64,000 nt of DNA, taken from positions 620,001-684,000 of the forward strand of contig NZ_JABMKV010000001.1 in NCBI RefSeq assembly GCF_013204825.1. Reading direction: 5' to 3'. The stretch comes from Pedobacter boryungensis (GTDB lineage: Bacteria > Bacteroidota > Bacteroidia > Sphingobacteriales > Sphingobacteriaceae). The position numbers and the translations under genes are program-made. Positions 18,049-26,403 of this stretch are shown here, one piece after another. The notes beneath the pieces were generated by a model. That model worked only from the letters and a program-made list of their open reading frames with translations, did no database searches and had not been told where the DNA came from. Position 1 is the first letter of the stretch, and each line of letters opens with the position of its first letter.

Positions 18049-20223
18049 ATGGCAAAAAAAACATTAACACCAGAACAGGCAGCACTGCCAGAAAATCAGA
18101 AAATAGCAAAGCTTAAACCACATACTGCTGATGCTACAGCGCAGCCAATGACTACAGATCATGGCGTAAAGATTAATGATGATCAAAATTCGCTCAAAGC
18201 TGGCGACCGTGGTTCTACCTTATTGGAAGATTTTATACTTCGTGAAAAGATTACTCATTTTGACCATGAACGTATTCCTGAAAGAGTTGTGCATGCAAGA
18301 GGATCTGGTGCACATGGAGTTTTTAAGTTGTATAAAGCAATTCCGGAATTAAGTAAAGCACAGTTTCTTAATGATACCGAAATAGAAACACCTGTTTTCG
18401 TAAGATTTTCAACAGTGGCTGGTTCTAGAGGATCGACTGATTTAGCAAGAGATGTACGTGGCTTTGCTGTAAAATTTTACACACAAGAAGGAAACTTTGA
18501 TTTAGTGGGCAATAATATGCCAGTGTTTTTTATACAGGATGCCATGAAGTTTCCTGATTTAGTACATGCTGTAAAACCAGAGCCAGATAATGAAATGCCA
18601 CAGGCCGCATCTGCTCATGATACTTTTTGGGATTTTATTTCTTTAATGCCTGAATCTGCACATATGATCATGTGGTTAATGAGTGACAGGGCAATACCAA
18701 GAAGTTACCGCATGATGGAAGGCTTTGGCGTACATAGTTTCAGACTAATCAATGCAAAAGGAGAATCACATTTTGTAAAATTCCATTGGAAACCTTTGTT
18801 GGGTGTGCATTCGGTAGCTTGGGATGAAGCGCAAAATATTTCTGGTAAAGATCCAGATTTCCATAGACGAGATTTATGGGAAGCCATTCAAAGTGGCAAC
18901 TTTCCCGAATGGGAGTTTGGTATTCAGGTTGTACCAGAGGCAGATGAACATAAATTTGACTTTGATTTATTAGATCCTACTAAGATAATTCCAGAGGAGT
19001 TGGTGCCAGTACAACGAATTGGTAAATTGACATTAAATCGCAATCCAGATAATTTCTTTGCAGAAACTGAGCAGGTAGCTTTTCATGTTGGACACATTGT
19101 TCCAGGTATCGATTTTACAAATGATCCCCTAATGCAAGGAAGATTATTCTCTTATACCGATACACAGTTGATCCGTTTAGGTGGCCCAAATTTCCATGAA
19201 ATTCCAATAAATAGACCAGTTGTTCCAGTACATAATAACCAACGGGATGGCTTTATGCGTCAGACTATTAATATAGGTAAGGCTAGTTACAATCCAAATA
19301 GTACTGGAGGTAATGATCCTAAGCAGGTAAAAGAAACGGAGGGAGGCTTTGTAAGTTATAATGAGAGAATTGATGCACGCAAAGTGAGAGCGAGAAGTAA
19401 AAGCTTCTTCGATCATTACTCACAAGCTAAACTTTTCTTTAACAGTCAATCACAGCCAGAAAAAAATCACATCGTAGATGCTTTTAGTTTCGAGCTGGGC
19501 AAGGTAAAAACGGTAGCAATACGCGAACGTATGCTTAATGTACTTAGTCAAATTGATCTGGATCTTCGAAATAAAGTAGCGGCTAAACTTGGTATAGCAC
19601 TTAGCAAGAAACCTGAAGAGGTGATCAACCAAGGAATTCCAGCTGATGCAGCACAAAAGGATTATCAATCTTTGAAAGTAGAATCATCGCTTGATAAGTC
19701 GGAGGCACTAAGTATGGCGACAACCATAAAAGATAACATTAAGACAAGAAAGATTGCCTTTCTTGTAGCCGATGGTGTGAATGAAGCCTCACTAAACATG
19801 ATGAAAAAAGCATTAGTAGCTGCAGGAGCTGTGGTAGAAATGATTGGTAATAGGCAAGGAAATGTGATAAGCGACAAGAAAACTGCAATCGCATTAGACG
19901 AAAGCTTATTAACATCATGCTCTGTGTTTTATGATGCGGTTTTTGTACCCGGCGGAAAGAAAAGTATTGATGCACTTGGCATGGAGCCGGATGCCATCCA
20001 TTTTTTAGACGAAGCATACAAACACTGCAAAGCAATTGCTCTAGATGCGGATGCATCCACATTATTAGGGTTGACTTATTTTGGTAAAGTATCTGATAAA
20101 AAGCCAGTGAATGATGAAGGAATATTGACAGGAAAAGACAAAGATCTTGCTGACGAATTTATCAAAGCTATAGCAGGGCACAGAGTATGGGAACGAGAAC
20201 AGCAACGTAAAGTACCTGCTTAA
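18049..20223 (+). CDS. katE: Catalase HPII, large-subunit monofunctional haem catalase
   Basis: A 724-residue catalase, close to the usual length of large-subunit enzymes. The essential His is H82 in [12 protein letters not shown], the distal Asn is near 155 in [11 protein letters not shown], and the haem-ligand Tyr lies in [15 protein letters not shown]. Residues ~560-710 form the C-terminal DJ-1/class-I-glutaminase-like domain found only in large catalases ([16 protein letters not shown]... VFVPGG). It destroys hydrogen peroxide in the cytoplasm. Single gene with its own terminator; an ankyrin-repeat gene faces it immediately downstream. Confidence 0.96.
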   Translation: MAKKTLTPEQAALPENQKIAKLKPHTADATAQPMTTDHGVKINDDQNSLKAGDRGSTLLEDFILREKITHFDHERIPERVVHARGSGAHGVFKLYKAIPELSKAQFLNDTEIETPVFVRFSTVAGSRGSTDLARDVRGFAVKFYTQEGNFDLVGNNMPVFFIQDAMKFPDLVHAVKPEPDNEMPQAASAHDTFWDFISLMPESAHMIMWLMSDRAIPRSYRMMEGFGVHSFRLINAKGESHFVKFHWKPLLGVHSVAWDEAQNISGKDPDFHRRDLWEAIQSGNFPEWEFGIQVVPEADEHKFDFDLLDPTKIIPEELVPVQRIGKLTLNRNPDNFFAETEQVAFHVGHIVPGIDFTNDPLMQGRLFSYTDTQLIRLGGPNFHEIPINRPVVPVHNNQRDGFMRQTINIGKASYNPNSTGGNDPKQVKETEGGFVSYNERIDARKVRARSKSFFDHYSQAKLFFNSQSQPEKNHIVDAFSFELGKVKTVAIRERMLNVLSQIDLDLRNKVAAKLGIALSKKPEEVINQGIPADAAQKDYQSLKVESSLDKSEALSMATTIKDNIKTRKIAFLVADGVNEASLNMMKKALVAAGAVVEMIGNRQGNVISDKKTAIALDESLLTSCSVFYDAVFVPGGKKSIDALGMEPDAIHFLDEAYKHCKAIALDADASTLLGLTYFGKVSDKKPVNDEGILTGKDKDLADEFIKAIAGHRVWEREQQRKVPA

Positions 20224-20239
20224 TTAAAGCGGATTTATA

Positions 20240-20273
20240 AAAAAAGACCTCAATAAATTTGAGGTCTTTTTTT
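20240..20273. terminator. Bidirectional terminator between katE and the ankyrin gene
   Basis: A symmetric stem AAAAAGACCTCA / TGAGGTCTTTTT with a short loop and long A and T tracts on either side. The stop codon of the ankyrin gene lies inside the T tract (20272-20274), so one hairpin serves both convergent genes. Confidence 0.9.
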
Positions 20274-20745
20274 ATGCGGTGAGTAAATCAACTGCTTCTT
20301 GGTTTCCTTGTTGGGCAGCTAGGTCAGCTGCTCTAAGTCCCCTCGTATCACAAATAGATGTATCAGCACCTTGAAGTATTAAAAGTCTTACCAAATCATT
20401 TCTTCCAAACATAGCGGCAAACATTAGTGCTGTACCTCCGTTTCCATGTTGTAAGTTTAAGTCGGCACCATTTTCTATCAATAGTTCTGCAATATCGGCA
20501 TATCCCTTAAAAGCTACCCCCATCAACGCAGTATTACCACCTAGGTCTGCTGCATTCACATCAGCTCCATTTTTAATTAATAATCTTGCTGCATCAATCT
20601 GATTATTATAACAAGCTATAATTAAAGGCGTATATCCCTTTGGGTCATGTATGTTCAAATCTGCATCGCCTTTAATGAGTTCATTAAGTACATCTAGATC
20701 GCCAATTCTAGCGGCATGCAATAGTAATTCTGGTTCTAGTTCCAT
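20272..20745 (-). CDS. Ankyrin-repeat protein
   Basis: A 157-residue soluble protein made almost entirely of four to five ankyrin repeats (for example GYTPLIIACYNNQIDAARLLIKNGADVNAAD, which runs from about residue 37). No signal peptide. In Pseudomonas an ankyrin protein encoded beside a catalase supports full catalase activity, so the tail-to-tail arrangement with katE suggests a similar helper role. That link is inference from position and precedent. Confidence 0.9.
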   Translation of the reverse strand: MELEPELLLHAARIGDLDVLNELIKGDADLNIHDPKGYTPLIIACYNNQIDAARLLIKNGADVNAADLGGNTALMGVAFKGYADIAELLIENGADLNLQHGNGGTALMFAAMFGRNDLVRLLILQGADTSICDTRGLRAADLAAQQGNQEAVDLLTA

Positions 20746-20805
20746 AGTTTGGTTTAAGTTATGTAGTTATAGCATTACCAAGAGATAAATATCGTTAATT
20801 CATAT

Positions 20806-21063
20806 TTAAATCTTATTTAGCTTAAGAAATCCGTGAGGGAAAATTTGTTCAATGCTGTCGGCTATGGCATGTATGAGTGGTTCTTTTAATTTTCCATGGT
20901 TCTTGCATAAATGCAAAATATGATGACGATCTGGAGTAAAATTAGCTACCAGTTTTCCATCCTTAAATACATTTAGCTTACAATTTTGTTCATCATGATG
21001 TGGATATTCTCCAACTTGGAACTCATAAACTTTTTTGTCTAAAACAACTTTGATAGGATGCAT
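20806..21063 (-). CDS. Hypothetical protein, 85 aa
   Basis: A small soluble protein rich in His (YPHHDEQNC, DRHHILHLCKNHGKL), beginning seven bases after the YdaT-like gene on the same strand, so the two are an operon. The N-terminal part looks like a small beta sheet (IKVVLDKKVYEFQVGEY... KLNVFKDGKLVANFTP) and the C-terminal part is a helix. No family recognised. Confidence 0.65.
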   Translation of the reverse strand: MHPIKVVLDKKVYEFQVGEYPHHDEQNCKLNVFKDGKLVANFTPDRHHILHLCKNHGKLKEPLIHAIADSIEQIFPHGFLKLNKI

Positions 21064-21069
21064 GCTAGA

Positions 21070-21264
21070 TTAATTAGTCTTTTTTTTCTTCACAGTTTCT
21101 TTCGTATTCTTTTTCATCACTTCCCTTGCTCGTTTCAGACCAGTAGCAATTGCAATACCTTCGTCCCCAGATTCTTCAAGAATGGCATTAGCAATTTCTA
21201 CTGCCTTTTCTCTTAAAGGAATTGGAAGGTTTTTGTAAGATGGTGGATAATCTCCTTTTGCCAA
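21070..21264 (-). CDS. YdaT-like small stress protein with an apparently frameshifted start
   Basis: A 64-residue frame that must start at a TTG (21264). It matches the YdaT-type family (DYPPSYKNLPIPLREKAVEIANAIL), whose members normally begin MPW followed by a few polar residues and DYP. Here ATG-CCT-TGG is present at 21269-21261 but in another frame; one extra G after TGG would read MPW-AKGDYPP. So either one base was lost at the N-terminus or translation starts at TTG. The Lys-rich tail (KKNTKETVKKKKTN) is an extension. In Bacillus this family belongs to the general stress response. Confidence 0.65.
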   Translation of the reverse strand: MAKGDYPPSYKNLPIPLREKAVEIANAILEESGDEGIAIATGLKRAREVMKKNTKETVKKKKTN

Positions 21265-21482
21265 GGCATAGTATTAAATATTGTAATTGAATAACAATTT
21301 TTCATCTAAAATGGTTTTTAAGAAACGACTGTCAATTTTTCTTTTTATGTGTATTTTTTTCAGATTTAGCATGCAATTTTTTCAGTTTTTAACATAGATC
21401 TAAAATTTTAGTATTTGGTATAGAGATTGTTATCTGGTTATTGAGAATTTTTTAGTGATGTATCTTTTTAAAACGAAAACCT

Positions 21483-22001
21483 ATGTCAATTCAAAATTTT
21501 AATAATAATTCTTCTTTGAATGCAGGTAATTCTGCAGATCTTTTTCTGAAAATATTAGCGGTTGAACCTGACCCTTCGCTTGGAGAAATTTTATGTGATA
21601 TGTTTGCTGATGCGGGTTATGAATGCAAGGTTGTTCAGAGTTGTAGTGATATTATTCCTTTGATGGAAAGTTTTCATCCAGACCTCGTGCTAATCGAATA
21701 CTTTCTTCCAACTTTAAATGGAGGAGAACTATGTACTCAAGTTAAAAGTGATCACCGATTTTCAGGTGTACCAGTAATTTTGTACTCAGCTTATCCACAA
21801 ATTCTATGGTCGATAAAGGATTATGGTTGCGATGAATTTATAGCCAAACCTTTTGATTTAGACAATCTCTTATTTACAGCAGAAAAATTGATTGTTAAAG
21901 GTAAAGAGAAAAGAAGGTTCTCGCTTTTGGCAGATACGTTAAAAAATAGACTGAGCTATATGGGTAAGTTTCTAGGAGTGAAAGGATTTTCAGCCAATTA
22001 A
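21483..22001 (+). CDS. Atypical receiver-domain protein lacking the phospho-acceptor Asp
   Basis: A 172-residue protein with one receiver fold (~residues 22-140) and a short basic C-terminal extension with no DNA-binding domain. The acidic pocket is E-P-D (AVEPDPS) instead of D-D. The position of the phosphorylated Asp is Glu72 (LVLIEYFLPTLNGG). The conserved Ser (ILYSA) and Lys (AKPFDLD) remain. Glu at this site can mimic phosphorylation, so the protein may be constitutively active or regulated by another route. It stands alone; no kinase is adjacent. Confidence 0.85.
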   Translation: MSIQNFNNNSSLNAGNSADLFLKILAVEPDPSLGEILCDMFADAGYECKVVQSCSDIIPLMESFHPDLVLIEYFLPTLNGGELCTQVKSDHRFSGVPVILYSAYPQILWSIKDYGCDEFIAKPFDLDNLLFTAEKLIVKGKEKRRFSLLADTLKNRLSYMGKFLGVKGFSAN

Positions 22002-22073
22002 ATTTAGTTTTAAAATTTACGAAACTTTTCTTGGTAGAGGTTGTTTTTCATATATACATTAAAAAGAACTATT

Positions 22074-22268
22074 ATGGGATTTATTAAAGGAGCACTTTTT
22101 GGCGTCGCTGTTTATGCAGCAGTGAAGCATATAACTAAAAAAGACATACTTACAGGAAGATCATTACTGGATGATTTTATGGATAAAGCGCCAGAGTACG
22201 TAGAAAAAGTGAAGGACTATGCTTCACAAGTTAGCGATGAATTTGTCGAACCTGAAATGAGGGTATAA
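22074..22268 (+). CDS. YtxH-like small protein
   Basis: A 64-residue protein from the ATG at 22074 (the open frame begins further upstream at 22041). It has an N-terminal Gly-rich membrane-like segment (MGFIKGALFGVAVYAAVKHI) followed by an amphipathic helix (DKAPEYVEKVKDYASQVSDEF), the usual plan of YtxH-type stress proteins. A terminator follows. Function unknown; cell-envelope association is likely. Confidence 0.6.
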   Translation: MGFIKGALFGVAVYAAVKHITKKDILTGRSLLDDFMDKAPEYVEKVKDYASQVSDEFVEPEMRV

Positions 22269-22286
22269 AAAACTACACATCTACCT

Positions 22287-22320
22287 TAAAGACCAGTCAA
22301 ATTTGATTGGTCTTTTTTTG
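22287..22320. terminator. Terminator between the YtxH-like gene and the 744-aa gene
   Basis: Stem AAGACCAGTCAA / ATTGGTCTT with flanking A and T tracts, placed between two convergent genes and usable from both sides. Confidence 0.85.
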
Positions 22321-22342
22321 TTTTTATTAATTTTTGGAATGA

Positions 22343-24577
22343 TTACCAGTTAATCTTTAGCTGCTGATTTCCATTTATCACAAATTCTAAATGACCTTCT
22401 TTTGTCTTTTTAGATGATAATTTAGTGCCATCAGCTAAGTATAGCTCAAATTTTGTTTTAGACACATCCTTAGGAATAATTCTTAGACGGCATTCAATTC
22501 TTTCATCACCTGCCAATTGAATTGAAAGCGAAGAAGAACTCGTTTTACGTTTGAATGGAATTGGATTATCTGCATACAGCATAAATTTTTCATCAACGTT
22601 GTGATAATGACGAGGAAGAATTCCAAAAGCGTTACCTGCGCCATAAACTTCTTGACCCACTTCACCAGATTTCTCCCAACCGTCATGTAAATCTTCCAAT
22701 GCTACCCAGAGCTTATTGTCGACTTCTCCAACTTTCACTTCATCTGATAACATCTCATTAGGCAACATTGGCGGATAATAATATGCAGCTCTATTTACTA
22801 AATAACGAATAAATTCATTTACTAACAGCCTGATTGAAGGGAGAATGTCTACATCTTTTGCATGCTGTAAGTAATCGTGTAGGGCGCAAAACACTTCCTG
22901 TTCTTCGTAAACAGCCGTATAAGGTGCATCAGATAATGGAAATATTGCAAAAAAGGTAGGGTAATTCTTACCATAACCATAATTACAATCCCAAAGCTGA
23001 ACGTTTTGGAAAACATTAGCCAAACATAAGTTAGATAGATCAAGATAATCTTGATTTTTGGTAAGCTTGTATAAACGCAATAAAGCTCCAGCCGAAAAGG
23101 TTGTATTGTTAGCTTGGTAGAAGAGTTTAAAGTCTTTTCCTTTCAAACTGTTTGCCGCAACTTCTGCTTCTTTGAGGTATTTTTTATCTTTGGTCAATTC
23201 ATAGGCTTGAATCATCACATGGGCATACAGCCCAGCCACATCATGTTGGCCGCCTTCGCCAGGCTTAGTCTCTGCCTTTAAAACTTCTAAATTATTCATT
23301 TTATAAAATACAGGCCAATTGTATTTAAAATGTTTAGCAACTTTCATGGCATAAGGCAATGAGTTTAGAAAAAGTTCTGCTGCTTGTTTATCACCTTTAA
23401 GTGCCAATCGTGATAGATTAAGAAGGGGATGATGCAAATACCAAGAATCCATCACCATTGGTTTTTTTTGTTCTTCTTCTCCCTTAAGTTTATCTTGTGC
23501 TGCTGGTAACCAACGAACAATTGTTTTTAGTTTCTCATCCCAAAACTCTGGTAAACCCTTTTTTATTTTATCAACAACAGGTAATGATTTGCCACTCCAT
23601 TCTGTATAATCAAGTAAGGGTAGCAATACTGCCAACTGGACCATAATTTCTGGAGGGGTGTCATAATCTGAAATATATGCATTAAAATACTGATTTCCCT
23701 CTACCTGGTTCCAACATCCAGGTGCATCAATTAAATCATAAAGTCCTTTCTCTAAAATCTCTGGCCAATTCATATAATGAGTTGTTGGCTTTGGAATTTC
23801 AAGATAAATAGCGGCAAGTAGATTTAAATATTGTTTCGTGAGCTCACTTTCACTATTTGTGTTGACTTGGTCGAATGCAATAATTGCATCACTAATAGTA
23901 TAGCTTGTCTTTGCTTTTAATGGATCATCTTTCGTTACAGGCAAAGAAAATCCAAGATCTGGCCATAATCCACCTACTGTTTCCCCGCCTGAAGTTTTGG
24001 TTTGTTCATTATAATCTGCAAGGGAAGTGAGGTTCTGGAAATAAAATATACTTCCCGCATTAGGTTCATCCAAACTAAAGTGCAAAATACCAGATCTTGT
24101 CCCTACTTGTTTTACATGTACAGTTCCTTTGTTCTTTTCAGGTTGTTTATTTTCGCGTAAAATGATATCCTTAGGCCAAAATGGGATATGTAAATTGGTT
24201 TTTGGTGTAATGGTGGTATTATATTTTAAGATAGGATATTCAGCATTGATCATTTCTATCTTCACTATAGATGTACCTAAAGCAGATTCTAATGAGATGG
24301 TAATGCCATTATCTGTTAATGATTTTCTTTTGACTACAAGACCATGATCTGGCGAATATATAGGTCTGAAAGCGATACTACCTGTTTTCCATTTACAATA
24401 AATGTAAAGTGCATCATTAGCCTGAAGAACAGTGAAAGTATAATCGCCAATTGTTTTCTCTACTAAAGTAGGCATCTCATCTTTGCCCAATGAATTGGTT
24501 GCGGCTATTTGCCAAGGTGATATTCCATTCATTTTCCAAAAAAAGTTAGCTGTAAGAATGTTAATATAAACACGCAT
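22343..24577 (-). CDS. Large alpha/alpha-barrel-like protein of unknown activity, divergent from a GH130 gene
   Basis: A 744-residue protein with no signal peptide. The N-terminal ~270 residues look like a beta-sandwich. The middle (~275-650) is rich in helical repeats with aromatic and acidic residues typical of alpha/alpha-toroid glycosidases, lyases and epimerases (for example GEGGQHDVAGLYAHVMIQAYELTKDKKYLKEAE, NYGYGKNYPTF). The C-terminal ~80 residues are another small beta domain. A GH130-type gene starts 61 bases away on the opposite strand, so both probably act on one carbohydrate in the cytoplasm. No catalytic residues assigned. Another Met at residue 16 is an alternative start. Confidence 0.75.
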   Translation of the reverse strand: MRVYINILTANFFWKMNGISPWQIAATNSLGKDEMPTLVEKTIGDYTFTVLQANDALYIYCKWKTGSIAFRPIYSPDHGLVVKRKSLTDNGITISLESALGTSIVKIEMINAEYPILKYNTTITPKTNLHIPFWPKDIILRENKQPEKNKGTVHVKQVGTRSGILHFSLDEPNAGSIFYFQNLTSLADYNEQTKTSGGETVGGLWPDLGFSLPVTKDDPLKAKTSYTISDAIIAFDQVNTNSESELTKQYLNLLAAIYLEIPKPTTHYMNWPEILEKGLYDLIDAPGCWNQVEGNQYFNAYISDYDTPPEIMVQLAVLLPLLDYTEWSGKSLPVVDKIKKGLPEFWDEKLKTIVRWLPAAQDKLKGEEEQKKPMVMDSWYLHHPLLNLSRLALKGDKQAAELFLNSLPYAMKVAKHFKYNWPVFYKMNNLEVLKAETKPGEGGQHDVAGLYAHVMIQAYELTKDKKYLKEAEVAANSLKGKDFKLFYQANNTTFSAGALLRLYKLTKNQDYLDLSNLCLANVFQNVQLWDCNYGYGKNYPTFFAIFPLSDAPYTAVYEEQEVFCALHDYLQHAKDVDILPSIRLLVNEFIRYLVNRAAYYYPPMLPNEMLSDEVKVGEVDNKLWVALEDLHDGWEKSGEVGQEVYGAGNAFGILPRHYHNVDEKFMLYADNPIPFKRKTSSSSLSIQLAGDERIECRLRIIPKDVSKTKFELYLADGTKLSSKKTKEGHLEFVINGNQQLKINW

Positions 24578-24637
24578 TTTTTTTAGTTGTTTTTAAATTA
24601 TTTAGAACTATTCGTTTTCCTTCTTGTTTTTTCAATC

Positions 24638-25693
24638 ATGACAGATTTAGCAAAACGTTTTCCAAATAATCCAATTTTATTGCCGAAAGATGTTGCTCCA
24701 AGTGATAAAGGGCTTCAAGTGATTTGCTTACTTAACCCTGGTGCTTTTCGTTTTAAAGGTAAAATATGGTTGTTAGTGAGGGTTGCAGAGAGCATTGCTC
24801 AAAAAGAAGGATTTATTTTTTTTCCCGTAATGAATGAAATGGGAAAATTAGAAATTATTGAAGTGCCTTTGAATGACCCCGACCTTGTAGGAAGTGATGC
24901 TAGAGTAAGAAATTATAAAGGTTTAGATTATTTGACTACAGTTTCGCATTTGCGTTTATTATCAAGTACTGATGGAGTTTCTTTCAAAGAAGAACCCGAA
25001 TACGCAGGATTATTTGGGATGGGTGAACAAGAACGGTTTGGAATTGAAGATTGTCGGGTAGTAGAGCTAGATGGGGTTTATTACCTTACCTATACTGCAG
25101 TTTCTGACTCAGGAGTTGGTGTTGGGCTTCGAACAACTGTTGATTGGAAATCTTTTTCTAATCCAGTAATGATGTTGCCACCACATAACAAAGATTGCGC
25201 AATCTTCGAAAAGAAGGTAAATGGAAAATTCTATGCTTTACATAGACCGAGCTCTATTGAGATTGGTGGTAATTTCATTTGGTTGTGTGATTCAACAGAT
25301 GGTATTCGTTGGGGGAATCATAAATGTTTGATTAAAACGAGATCTGGAATGTGGGATAGTGCAAGGGTGGGAGCAGGAGGATCGCCAATTTGGACAGCGC
25401 AAGGATGGTTAGAAATTTATCATGGTGCAAATGCAGAACATAGGTATTGTTTAGGCGCTTTTTTAATGGATTTAAATAATCCATCTATCTTATTGGGTAG
25501 AACGGTAGAACCAATTATGGTGCCGACAGAAAGTTATGAACTTTCTGGTTTCTTTGGTCATGTTGTTTTTACAAATGGCCATTTTGTGGATGGAGATAAA
25601 TTAACAATCTATTATGGTGCAGCAGATGAGTTTGTATGTGGTGCAGAGTTTTCAATTGCTGAAATTATAGCTAAAACATTAGAAAATAAGTAA
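24638..25693 (+). CDS. GH130-family glycoside phosphorylase/hydrolase-like protein
   Basis: A 351-residue five-blade-propeller protein of the GH130/DUF377 type from the ATG at 24638 (a TTG at 24587 opens the frame but encodes an unlikely hydrophobic leader). The family's catalytic Asp is seen in RFGIEDCRVVELDG. Other typical stretches are FNPG-like LNPGAF, TYTAVSDSGVGVGL and GSPIWTAQGWLEIYHGA. Characterised GH130 enzymes phosphorolyse or hydrolyse beta-mannosides. No signal peptide, so cytoplasmic. The next gene follows after five bases and should be co-transcribed. Confidence 0.85.
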   Translation: MTDLAKRFPNNPILLPKDVAPSDKGLQVICLLNPGAFRFKGKIWLLVRVAESIAQKEGFIFFPVMNEMGKLEIIEVPLNDPDLVGSDARVRNYKGLDYLTTVSHLRLLSSTDGVSFKEEPEYAGLFGMGEQERFGIEDCRVVELDGVYYLTYTAVSDSGVGVGLRTTVDWKSFSNPVMMLPPHNKDCAIFEKKVNGKFYALHRPSSIEIGGNFIWLCDSTDGIRWGNHKCLIKTRSGMWDSARVGAGGSPIWTAQGWLEIYHGANAEHRYCLGAFLMDLNNPSILLGRTVEPIMVPTESYELSGFFGHVVFTNGHFVDGDKLTIYYGAADEFVCGAEFSIAEIIAKTLENK

Positions 25694-25698
25694 TAAAT

Positions 25699-26310
25699 AT
25701 GATGAGTGAGCAAATATTAGTACCTAATCAAGTAGAAGGTAGTGAAATGAATGCAAGAGCCGAAACGGTATTATCAGATATTGGGCAAGCGGCTGTGTTT
25801 TATGAATTAGTGAAACAAAGGTTATTTGAAGTTAACAATTGGGATAAGGTTTGCGGAACTTCCGCAACACTCTTTCAGTTAACTTTACCAGATGGTTCTC
25901 CTACAATGAAGTTAGAAATTGACAACTTGATTAGAATTGATATACCTGGTCCTGGTACTTCCGCTGGAGATGGATATGACTGGGTGCGAATTGAACAGAT
26001 TGGAAAAAATAATGAAACTGAATTAGAAGAATGGACAGGATTTACCGTGAGACCTAGTCCCAATCCATTCCATCCTGAATTGGGTGTAGCACATTTTTTT
26101 TCCGATGCGGCTACATCTACTTTCTTAATAGGTAGAACTGGACAAACCGTTTGGGCCGAAATGCATGGGCGAAATGAGATTCCAAATGGAAATACAGAGA
26201 AAATTTTCGATGGATTGCGCAATACTATGGTAGGTTGGACAGCAAAAGCTGGGCTCTCTTACCCACAATGGAAATTATTAGTAGATGGATTGGTTAAAAA
26301 TGATATTTAA
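25699..26310 (+). CDS. Conserved-looking hypothetical protein downstream of GH130
   Basis: A 203-residue soluble protein beginning five bases after the GH130 stop. It is predominantly beta in character (SATLFQLTLPDGSPTMKLEIDNLIRIDIPGPG, DYDWVRIEQ-like, FTVRPSPNPFHPELGVAHFFSDAATSTFL). No signal peptide and no recognised domain. The tight spacing suggests it works with the GH130 protein or is part of a three-gene carbohydrate or stress module. Confidence 0.7.
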   Translation: MMSEQILVPNQVEGSEMNARAETVLSDIGQAAVFYELVKQRLFEVNNWDKVCGTSATLFQLTLPDGSPTMKLEIDNLIRIDIPGPGTSAGDGYDWVRIEQIGKNNETELEEWTGFTVRPSPNPFHPELGVAHFFSDAATSTFLIGRTGQTVWAEMHGRNEIPNGNTEKIFDGLRNTMVGWTAKAGLSYPQWKLLVDGLVKNDI

Positions 26311-26403
26311 TTTTTAAAAAATAGATTCATAGAACACTGCCTTTCTCATTATTCGAAACTTTTTTAATCGCTGTGCTGTTTAATTTTTAACAAAGCTATC
26401 ATT

